Source: Bacteroidales bacterium | GTDB lineage: Bacteria; Bacteroidota; Bacteroidia; Bacteroidales; UBA7960 | Length of the DNA stretch: 5,205 nt | NCBI GenBank assembly: GCA_007131895.1 | Contig: SLPR01000305.1 | Location: 1-5,205, forward strand | Direction: 5' to 3' | Shown here: positions 1 through 5,205 of the stretch, piece by piece | How positions within the stretch are numbered: position 1 is the stretch's first letter | Layout of the letters: each line of letters opens with the position of its first letter | Notes under the pieces: model-generated | What the model saw: the letters and a program-made list of their open reading frames with translations, nothing else | Database searches by the model: none | What the model was told of the DNA's origin: nothing | Translations under genes and position numbers: made by a program

Positions 1-4
1 CATA

Positions 5-45
5 AAACACCCCGGTGTGTGATTGTGATATCCACCGGGGTGTTT
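5..45 (-). terminator. Strong intrinsic terminator after floA
   Basis: A perfect 13-bp inverted repeat pairs bases 5-17 (AAACACCCCGGTG) with 33-45 (CACCGGGGTGTTT). The loop is 15 bases, and an inner GAT/ATC pairing (21-23 with 30-32) could shorten it. Read on the minus strand, the GC-rich stem starts 23 bases after the floA stop codon and ends in TTTT before ATG at the window edge, so the U-run is short but present. Read on the plus strand, the stem is followed by TTTCTTTATT, so it could also stop transcription coming from the left. I infer that it ends the nfeD-floA transcript and may be bidirectional. Confidence 0.85.
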
Positions 46-68
46 CTTTATTGCATCGACCGAATCAA

Positions 69-1076
69 TTATTTTTTGGTCTGGTCGTTGGATTTATTTT
101 TACCCTGACCTGATTGAGACTTGGTGATGTTGTCTCTCATGGAGGTGTCGGCTTTAATATTTTCCATTCTGTAATAATCCATGATGCCGAGGTTTCCGCT
201 GCGGAAGGATTCTGAGATGGCTTTGGGAATCTCTGCTTCTGCTTCGATAACTTTAGCGCGGGCTTCCTGAGCCTTGGCTTTCATTTCCTGCTCCACAGCA
301 ACTGCCATGGCTCTTCTTTCTTCGGCTTTTGCCTGGGCAATGTTTTTGTCGGCATTGGCCTGGTCAATCTGCAGCATGGCACCAATGTTTTTACCCACAT
401 CAATGTCAGCAATATCAATAGAGAGTATTTCGTAGGCAGTACCGGAGTCCAGACCTTTTGAAAGTACTACTTTAGAAATGCTGTCAGGGTTTTCCAGTAC
501 TTGTTTGTGGTTGGTGGCCGAACCAATGGAAGTAACAATACCTTCCCCTACACGGGCAAGGATGGTTTCTTCACCGGCACCCCCCACCAGTTGTTTGATG
601 TTGGCTCTGAGTGTAACCCTTGCTTTGGCAATAAGCTGGATACCATCTTTGGCAACGGCAGCTACGGGAGGCGTGTTAATTACTTTGGGTTTAACCGACA
701 TCTGAACCGCTTCCAGTACATCACGACCGGCAAGGTCTATGGCGGTTGCTGTTTTGAAATCCAGGTTGATGTTGGCTTTGTCGGCACTGATAAGGGCGTT
801 TACAACCGCTTTCACCCGTCCACCTGCCAGGAAGTGGGCCTCAAGGTCGTCTCTGTGGAGCTGCAGACCTGCTTTGGTAGCAGAAATAAGGTTGTTTACA
901 ATAACTGCCGGTGGGATTTTTCTCCAGCGCATCAGCACCAGTTGCAAGAGGCTGATTCTTACACCCGAAACAAGGGCCGAGAACCACAACCCAACAGGGA
1001 TAAAATAAAAAATAATCCATAGCCCTAAAATACTGACTACCGCAATGGCAATGATAATTCCAATTTGAGTTTCCAT
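69..1076 (-). CDS. floA: Flotillin-like protein FloA (SPFH family)
   Basis: FloA is a bacterial flotillin. In studied bacteria such as Bacillus it oligomerises in the inner membrane and organises functional membrane microdomains. The 335-residue product has the usual FloA length and layout. A hydrophobic N-terminal hairpin or helix spans about residues 5-36. The SPFH/PHB core runs from about 40 to 235 and contains RWRKIPP at 50-56 and the glycine-rich GGAGEETILARVGEGI at 165-180. An Ala/Glu/Lys coiled coil covers about 238-290, with EAEAEIPKAISESFRSG at 278-294. The tail (319-335) is short, polar and rich in Lys, Gln and Asn, and looks disordered. The ATG start puts the hydrophobic segment at the N terminus. 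It is preceded by AATAAAAA, with no Shine-Dalgarno sequence. The gene begins 6 bases after nfeD, so the two are almost certainly co-transcribed and probably act together. It appears intact. The family assignment is near certain; the cellular role is inherited from the family. Confidence 0.96.
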   Translation of the reverse strand: METQIGIIIAIAVVSILGLWIIFYFIPVGLWFSALVSGVRISLLQLVLMRWRKIPPAVIVNNLISATKAGLQLHRDDLEAHFLAGGRVKAVVNALISADKANINLDFKTATAIDLAGRDVLEAVQMSVKPKVINTPPVAAVAKDGIQLIAKARVTLRANIKQLVGGAGEETILARVGEGIVTSIGSATNHKQVLENPDSISKVVLSKGLDSGTAYEILSIDIADIDVGKNIGAMLQIDQANADKNIAQAKAEERRAMAVAVEQEMKAKAQEARAKVIEAEAEIPKAISESFRSGNLGIMDYYRMENIKADTSMRDNITKSQSGQGKNKSNDQTKK

Positions 1077-1082
1077 TTTTTA

Positions 1083-1550
1083 TTATGATTTTGATTTAAC
1101 AATGATTTTATTTCCTTCAACTTTGGTTACAACAATGGGTGTATTCTGGTTTAACAGGTTATCCTTGGATGTTACCTCATAATATTCATCATTTATAAGG
1201 GCTTTACCCATGGGGTTTAGTCTTGTAATGGCCATTCCTTCGTCACCGGGTTTTACTTTATCAATCTCAACGGTATTTACTTTTCCGCCCACTTCGGTGC
1301 CAAGCATGGCTTTTTTCCAGGTATTGCTTTTCAGTGCTATGGTAATCCCTCCAATGGTAAAAATGAGGGTTCCTGCCAGGGCATAAGTTCCTGCTGCCGG
1401 GCCAAACTCGCTGTAAACAGAATAAACGCCAAATGCCATCATGGCTAAACCCACGAAACCAACAACGGTGGTGCCGGGTACAACCAGCATCTCTAACAAA
1501 AGAAAAATAAGACCTATAACAATAATTGTCAATATAACCAACCAGCTCAT
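1083..1550 (-). CDS. Short NfeD-family membrane protein
   Basis: This 155-residue protein belongs to the short NfeD class, which lacks the ClpP-like serine protease domain of long NfeD proteins. Three membrane segments are visible at about residues 3-24, 28-47 and 53-73. The first ends in the typical LEMLVVPGTTVVG (19-31). The soluble C-terminal half (about 84-152) matches the NfeD OB-fold domain, with GDEGMAITRLNPMGKALIND at 102-121 and the closing strands TPIVVTKVEGNKIIVK at 137-152. The family is commonly encoded beside SPFH proteins (flotillins, stomatins) and is thought to support their assembly or localisation; here floA follows after 6 bases. The ATG start lies directly before the first hydrophobic helix. 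The leader before it (CTAAACAAATACAGT) is A-rich and has no Shine-Dalgarno sequence. A candidate promoter sits just upstream. The gene looks intact, and no enzymatic activity is expected. Confidence 0.93.
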   Translation of the reverse strand: MSWLVILTIIVIGLIFLLLEMLVVPGTTVVGFVGLAMMAFGVYSVYSEFGPAAGTYALAGTLIFTIGGITIALKSNTWKKAMLGTEVGGKVNTVEIDKVKPGDEGMAITRLNPMGKALINDEYYEVTSKDNLLNQNTPIVVTKVEGNKIIVKSKS

Positions 1551-1575
1551 ACTGTATTTGTTTAGTGTAAATCTT

Positions 1576-1606
1576 CAAAAAAATGTCGTTCGTATCGTTC
1601 TGTCAA
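1576..1606 (-). promoter_or_regulatory. Candidate Bacteroidota-type promoter for nfeD-floA
   Basis: Read on the minus strand, TTG at 1606-1604 could be the -33 element. After a 20-base spacer, TTTTTTTG at 1583-1576 could be the -7 element. This fits the Bacteroidota consensus TAnnTTTG except for T in place of the conserved A. Transcription would then start near 1570, giving a leader of about 20 bases before the nfeD ATG. It lies downstream of the clpS terminator-like hairpin, where a separate nfeD-floA promoter would be expected. The match is imperfect and found by eye. Confidence 0.35.
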
Positions 1607-1624
1607 TGCATTTCACCCAATGCA
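1604..1624. repeat. Paired CAATGCA repeats at the candidate -33 element
   Basis: CAATGCA occurs at 1604-1610 and again at 1618-1624, 14 bases apart. Because ATGCAT is itself palindromic, the same bases also form an inverted repeat: TGCATT at 1607-1612, a 6-base spacer, then AATGCA at 1619-1624. The left copy contains the proposed -33 TTG of the nfeD-floA promoter. It could be an operator or could be chance, since the units are only 6-7 bases long. Confidence 0.3.
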
Positions 1625-1645
1625 CAAGCTCGTTTTAAAATAATT

Positions 1646-1675
1646 AATGATGTGCCGTACCTTTTGCACATCATT
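1646..1675 (-). terminator. Hairpin overlapping the clpS stop codon
   Basis: A perfect 10-bp inverted repeat pairs 1646-1655 (AATGATGTGC) with 1666-1675 (GCACATCATT) across a 10-base loop. On the minus strand the 5' arm starts in the last sense codon of clpS and includes its TGA stop (1673-1671). The 3' arm is followed by AATTATTTTAAAA, which is AT-rich but a poor U-run. It probably ends or attenuates the large gene-plsY-clpS transcript, or protects its 3' end. Termination strength is uncertain because of the weak U-run and moderate stem GC. Confidence 0.6.
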
Positions 1676-1943
1676 CTATGGTGGCAGTTATTCCTCTGTT
1701 GAGTATTTCCCTGTACATGGGCTCCAGGGTGCTGTATTCGCCCGAACGCACAGCACATTTGCCTTTGTGATGTATAATCAGGGTGCATTGTTCTGCCTGC
1801 TCGGGTTTGTGATTGCAAACATCTATGAGCGTACTTATAACAAAGTCAAAGGTATTAAAATCATCATTATGTACAACAAGATCATAAAACTTTGTACTGA
1901 GAGTTTCTTCTCCGGAAGAGGGTGTTGTTTTTTCTCTGGTCAT
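1671..1943 (-). CDS. clpS: ATP-dependent Clp protease adaptor ClpS
   Basis: ClpS is a small cytosolic adaptor that binds proteins with destabilising N-terminal residues (N-degrons) and delivers them to a ClpA- or ClpC-type unfoldase with ClpP. The 90-residue length is normal. A flexible polar N-terminal arm (1-17) precedes the folded core. The substrate pocket motif is clear: HNDDFNTFDFV at 25-35, where N26, D27 and D28 correspond to E. coli N34, D35 and D36. Further on, AEQCTLIIHHKGKCAV (50-65) carries H58, the counterpart of E. coli H66. The protein ends TATIE, as is usual. The E. coli pocket residues T38 and M40 are N30 and F32 here. The start is ATG, with no Shine-Dalgarno sequence. The gene lies 44 bases after plsY, so co-transcription is plausible but functionally unexplained. 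No Clp unfoldase or protease gene is in the window. Confidence 0.95.
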   Translation of the reverse strand: MTREKTTPSSGEETLSTKFYDLVVHNDDFNTFDFVISTLIDVCNHKPEQAEQCTLIIHHKGKCAVRSGEYSTLEPMYREILNRGITATIE

Positions 1944-1987
1944 ATTAACAAGAGTTTTGTGGGTTCAAAAAATAAATCCTTTCCCAT

Positions 1988-2653
1988 TTAGCTTTCCTGT
2001 TGTTTTACCTCGTCAGCAAGTCCTCTTTTTTTGAAAAGCAGCTTGTTTTCTTCTCCCTTAAGCAAACGCTTGATGTTCTTGATATGGGTAAATGGCACAA
2101 ATACTGCTACTGCAAAAGCAAAAATGATTTCTGACAACAGTGTACTTTGCAATACAAAAATAACCACAAATGGAAAAGCAATGGCAGCACTCATGGAACC
2201 CAGTGAAACATAGCGGGTGGGAAGGAAAAAAGCAAGAAATACAACCAGGCAAATCAAAACTGCCAAAGGAAACATAGCAATGGCGATGCCCACAAGGGTT
2301 GCAATACCTTTTCCTCCTCTGAAACTGGCAAAAACCGGAAAAACATGACCCAGGAGAGCCATGGTTCCCAGCATAAGCTTATAAATAATCAAATGATTTT
2401 CGTTGGTGAATGAAACAACAAATAAAGTGCTCAGGGAAACAGCAAGAAAACCTTTCAGAGCATCCAGGAGTAAAACTATGGCTCCGGCTCTGTTTCCAAA
2501 TACCCTCAAAGCATTGGTTGCCCCTGCATTACCGCTTCCGAAGTTGCGCAAATCTATCTTGTAAAAAATCTTGCCAAACCATACTGAAGTAGGAATAGAC
2601 CCCAGCAGGTAGGCAACCAGTAATGCAATAATTTCGTATTTGTCCAGACTCAT
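1988..2653 (-). CDS. plsY: Glycerol-3-phosphate acyltransferase PlsY
   Basis: PlsY is an inner-membrane enzyme that transfers the acyl group of acyl-phosphate (made by PlsX) to the sn-1 position of glycerol 3-phosphate. This gives lysophosphatidic acid, the first step of phospholipid synthesis. The 221-residue length and multi-helix hydrophobic profile fit the family. All three cytoplasmic motifs are present. The first is LGSIPTS (17-23) followed by LRNFGSGNAGATN (35-47), which holds the family's essential Arg and Ser. The second is the glycine-rich phosphate-binding loop GHVFPVFASFRGGKGIAT (102-119). The third is HIKNIKRLLKGEE (190-202), with the conserved His, Asn and Glu. TRYVSLGS (146-153) is also typical. 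The tail beyond about 205 is polar and cytosolic. The ATG start is preceded by AACCAAAACCTTAAAA, with no Shine-Dalgarno sequence. The gene follows the large unknown gene by 66 bases. No plsX or plsC is in view. The gene appears intact. Confidence 0.97.
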   Translation of the reverse strand: MSLDKYEIIALLVAYLLGSIPTSVWFGKIFYKIDLRNFGSGNAGATNALRVFGNRAGAIVLLLDALKGFLAVSLSTLFVVSFTNENHLIIYKLMLGTMALLGHVFPVFASFRGGKGIATLVGIAIAMFPLAVLICLVVFLAFFLPTRYVSLGSMSAAIAFPFVVIFVLQSTLLSEIIFAFAVAVFVPFTHIKNIKRLLKGEENKLLFKKRGLADEVKQQES

Positions 2654-2672
2654 TTTTAAGGTTTTGGTTAAC

Positions 2673-2691
2673 GCTGAATAATGGATTCAGC
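2673..2691 (-). other. Short hairpin between the large gene and plsY
   Basis: A perfect 7-bp inverted repeat pairs 2673-2679 (GCTGAAT) with 2685-2691 (ATTCAGC) across a 5-base loop. It sits midway in the 66-base gap after the large gene's stop. On the minus strand it is followed by GTTAACCAAAACC, not by U residues, so it is unlikely to be a simple terminator for the large gene. A processing or stability element is possible. On the plus strand it is followed by CAGTTTTAATTAAATTTT, but no plus-strand gene is present for it to terminate. Confidence 0.4.
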
Positions 2692-2719
2692 AGTTTTAAT
2701 TAAATTTTACGGCGGGCTT

Positions 2720-5205
2720 TTATTCCCGATCCATCATTCTCATACTTCTTACAAAATCAAAAGGTCTTCGATCTGATGACAGCATAAATGCAAATGGTTC
2801 TTCACCTCGCTCTACGTCCATTCTTCTTCTCCTTGGGTTAACATCCCTGATCATATTATTAAACTCATTATTAGAGGCAATGGTTTGCATGATACCCTGG
2901 GAATAAGTAAAAAAGAACCAGTCCTTGCCGATGCCTTCATCAGCAAAACTGCTGGGAACAAGCACCATGTTGAACACATCTCCACCCCTGGCTTTTCTCA
3001 GCTCAAGAAAGCCATCTACATAAAGGTTCATGGGGAATCGCTCCATGTTTCCAATACCAATAGGTTCGGTAGTGTAAAATGTTTGAGCCGTTTGATTCCA
3101 CTTCATTTTCAGGTCAGCAAAAAAGAAAGTGTGGTTTAATTCAGCAGGGAATCTCCGGAACGCTCCATCGGCAATGAACTCCTCTACAAGTCGTTGAGAG
3201 GTTTCAGCGTTGGTTACTTTCTCGAGATAACTTGTGTATTTAAAACGATTGATGTTGAGGGGTTCGGTATGTTCGGATTCATTGAGGTACTTCTCAACCA
3301 TGGCCAGTGCCGGGTTGAGGAAGTAGAAGTTAACTCCCATGACAATATCAAGGTCAACCTCGTTTTCAGACAGGTTGTGGGTTATTCTGCCAAATGAGTT
3401 GGCTTTAAACTGCCCCAGGCTGTTACTGAGCAAAATGTCTCCATGACCATTCACCATACACGTATTGGGGTTAATGGTAATAATATTGTCGGGCAGTGAG
3501 GGTTTATGCAGTTTCTCGGCTGAACTGATCTGGTACTGTCTCAAATCCCTGTCATATGTAAGAAATCCTGTTGCAGAGATCAGTTGCAAATCGGAATAAT
3601 GTTTCTGCCGGTCAAATACGGCCGGATAAATATGAACTGAATCTCCGGAAAGCATCATCGCTGTGTAAATCCTTCCTCCTGCATCATTTCTCAATTCCTC
3701 TTCCAGGGGTATAAAAATACTGTCATTTTTAATTTCGGCTTCAAACCTGAACCAGTTGGGGTGATATAGCGGGCAATCTACAAACATCTGGGTGGCACCC
3801 TTGTAGAAAAAATTGGGGTTTTCTGCTTTCAAGTCCATATCCCCGTAAAAAGCAAATTGAGGGCTGATGGTGAAATCCTGGTCCTTTTCGATTTTTGCTT
3901 TGGCAAAGGTTGTTCTGTATGCCCTGTCTACACCAATAGACTCAAAATAAACAGGCTGAAGGTTGCCATCCAAATCTGCGTAGTCATACATTCCCGATCC
4001 GCCATAACTCCATTTGGAGGTGATATTGATGCCAGCATCATAAAATCGGTGTAGTTGAGTTTTTGTGTTGGCAATAACAAGCGCATTTTCCAGTTTTTTA
4101 AACTCTGCCCTTGCCAGTACCTGTACTTTCTCTTCGTCAGGATAGATGGCGGCGTCAGCCACCTTAATAATTTTCACCTCACTGGCATCTATGATGTTTT
4201 CTTCCAGATTGTAATGAATTCGACCGGCATGAAAGCCAAGACCATCCTGGGCGGTATGGGTTGAAATCAGTTCATGATCTGAAAAATCGTAATTTATCCA
4301 GTCTTCAGGGGCCAGGGTTCCCAGGTTTGCTATCTCCGCTCTCAGTTGGCTGTTCAGAACTAAAGTTCCTGCATTCATATCCCAATCCATGTTATAACCA
4401 AATGCATTGAAACGGTTCAGTTCGAAATCCAGTTTTGATTCATTTTCAATGTTCTGTAATTGTGCAGTCCGGTCATTTATGTTTACATAGGAATTATAGT
4501 TGGAAGCTTTGATTGCCGTGTTTTTGCCATCGGCAGTCATGAGTGTAAGATCGGTATTTTCAGCATCAAACTCTCCCAGTTTAAAATCAAAATTCTGCGA
4601 AAGCATCTTACCCCCGAAAAACTCAAGCTCTCCATCACCGGTAAGCCCTTGGGGTGTAAGTGCTATGCCTCCTTTAAGCATGGCCAGACCTCCAAAAATA
4701 TCGATTGGTTTGGTGGTGTGTCGCAGGTTCATATTGTCCTGATGCGGCAGGTAAAGCATATTTACATCCCGTGCCTTTACTTCAGGATATTCCACAGGCC
4801 CCTCCTGAGCCACAAGGTTAAACGTGTTTACATCGGCCCTGGCAGAGTCGGGGAACATAATCATCCTGTTGGCATGTACCGTGGCGTTGAGATAGTTGAG
4901 TTCACCATCGGCTCTCAGTCCCTCATAACTCATGTCGATAGGGCCTTTGTATACCGCCTTGTCGTCGTAAATGGTGTATCCTTCTTCAGGGGTTTGCGTG
5001 TTAAAACCCAGGGAGTAGTCAGGCTGCACGGTCAGGTAATCATAAAAGTCAGGGAAAATACCTGTTGAAATAAATACTCCGTCAAATGCAATGTTGTCTG
5101 TGGTAGCATTGTCGAGGCTATCAATGGAAAAGGGAATCAGTTTGAAGAATACATGTTCGCGATTGTACACCCCATCCTGCACAATATCTCTGTCGTAATA
5201 AACGA
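2720..5205 (-). CDS. Large beta-rich Bacteroidota protein of unknown function (partial)
   Basis: The frame is open to the right edge, so only the C-terminal 827 residues are visible (numbered here from the first whole codon at 5203); the N terminus and any signal peptide are outside. The GTG at 5182 is internal, because VYYDRDI precedes it in frame. I cannot name the family, but it resembles very large uncharacterised Bacteroidota proteins. The sequence is dominated by short alternating polar/hydrophobic strands, with no hydrophobic membrane helix and only two cysteines (C477, C582). Visible landmarks are FDGVFISTGIFPDF (40-53) with LTVQPDYSLGF (57-67); a repeated module K-G-x-I-x-[LM]-[ST]-x-x-G-L-x-x-D-G-E-L at 86-102 and 177-193; ADAAIYPDEEKVQV (349-362) with KLENALVIAN (370-379); YKGATQMFVDC (467-477); GHGDILLSNSLG (586-597); and WFFFTYSQGIMQTI (762-775). 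The C-terminal tail is basic (RRRR at 791-794). The strand pattern recalls OstA/LptA-like or other periplasmic/outer-membrane beta scaffolds, so an envelope role is inferred, not shown. plsY follows after 66 bases. Confidence 0.85.
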   Translation of the reverse strand, partial: VYYDRDIVQDGVYNREHVFFKLIPFSIDSLDNATTDNIAFDGVFISTGIFPDFYDYLTVQPDYSLGFNTQTPEEGYTIYDDKAVYKGPIDMSYEGLRADGELNYLNATVHANRMIMFPDSARADVNTFNLVAQEGPVEYPEVKARDVNMLYLPHQDNMNLRHTTKPIDIFGGLAMLKGGIALTPQGLTGDGELEFFGGKMLSQNFDFKLGEFDAENTDLTLMTADGKNTAIKASNYNSYVNINDRTAQLQNIENESKLDFELNRFNAFGYNMDWDMNAGTLVLNSQLRAEIANLGTLAPEDWINYDFSDHELISTHTAQDGLGFHAGRIHYNLEENIIDASEVKIIKVADAAIYPDEEKVQVLARAEFKKLENALVIANTKTQLHRFYDAGINITSKWSYGGSGMYDYADLDGNLQPVYFESIGVDRAYRTTFAKAKIEKDQDFTISPQFAFYGDMDLKAENPNFFYKGATQMFVDCPLYHPNWFRFEAEIKNDSIFIPLEEELRNDAGGRIYTAMMLSGDSVHIYPAVFDRQKHYSDLQLISATGFLTYDRDLRQYQISSAEKLHKPSLPDNIITINPNTCMVNGHGDILLSNSLGQFKANSFGRITHNLSENEVDLDIVMGVNFYFLNPALAMVEKYLNESEHTEPLNINRFKYTSYLEKVTNAETSQRLVEEFIADGAFRRFPAELNHTFFFADLKMKWNQTAQTFYTTEPIGIGNMERFPMNLYVDGFLELRKARGGDVFNMVLVPSSFADEGIGKDWFFFTYSQGIMQTIASNNEFNNMIRDVNPRRRRMDVERGEEPFAFMLSSDRRPFDFVRSMRMMDRE

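Noticed and set aside
1..3. ATG on the minus strand at the left edge as the start of a further gene
   Set aside because: It directly abuts the terminator U-run and no downstream sequence is available to support a coding frame.
501..1022. 173-codon open frame on the plus strand opposite floA
   Set aside because: It lies wholly antisense to a clear flotillin gene, and its translation is rich in Cys, Gly and Asn with no recognisable domain. It is a shadow of the real gene.
1603..1818. 71-codon minus-strand frame overlapping clpS
   Set aside because: It is out of frame with an unmistakable ClpS and its product resembles nothing.
1966..1974. TATTTTTTG on the minus strand upstream of clpS as a promoter -7 element
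   Set aside because: It has one base too many between TA and TTTG for the Bacteroidota consensus, and I see no TTG at a suitable distance upstream.
4460..5068. 202-codon open frame on the plus strand opposite the large gene
   Set aside because: It is fully antisense to a continuous 827-residue frame with conserved-looking motifs. Its translation shows no domain, so it is an antisense shadow.
5180..5182. GTG as a possible start codon for the large gene
   Set aside because: The frame continues upstream without a stop to the window edge, and starting there would give a protein without an export signal that begins in the middle of beta-strand sequence. The gene is partial.

Overview
The window looks like an ordinary chromosomal stretch from a member of the Bacteroidota, probably Bacteroidales/Marinilabiliales or a relative. 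Three things point there. The protein families are of Bacteroidota type: a ClpS with an NDDFNTFDFV core, a short NfeD paired with a FloA-type flotillin, and a very large beta-rich protein I know only from this phylum. None of the four visible gene starts has a Shine-Dalgarno sequence, and A-rich leaders stand in its place. The one plausible promoter resembles the Bacteroidota -33 TTG / -7 TAnnTTTG type. All genes lie on the minus strand, so transcription runs right to left.

Layout in transcription order. (1) 5205-2720: the C-terminal 827 residues of a large protein of unknown function whose start lies beyond the right edge. (2) 2653-1988: plsY, the membrane acyltransferase that makes lysophosphatidic acid. 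(3) 1943-1671: clpS, the N-degron adaptor for Clp protease, whose stop codon lies inside a 10-bp hairpin that may act as a terminator. (4) A 120-base gap (1551-1670) holding that hairpin, a small repeat and a candidate promoter. (5) 1550-1083: a short NfeD-family membrane protein. (6) 1076-69: floA, a flotillin-like SPFH protein only 6 bases downstream of nfeD. (7) A strong 13-bp hairpin at 5-45 that closes the nfeD-floA unit.

The sequence suggests two transcription units. One is large gene-plsY-clpS, with gaps of 66 and 44 bases. The other is nfeD-floA, a widely conserved pair linked to membrane microdomain organisation. PlsY, NfeD and FloA are membrane proteins and the large protein is probably an envelope protein, so the window has an envelope flavour; ClpS is the cytosolic exception. 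I see no mobile element, CRISPR array, RNA gene, or sign of horizontal transfer. The most interesting item is the large unknown protein, with its internal repeat and conserved-looking motifs. I do not see a new multi-gene system here.
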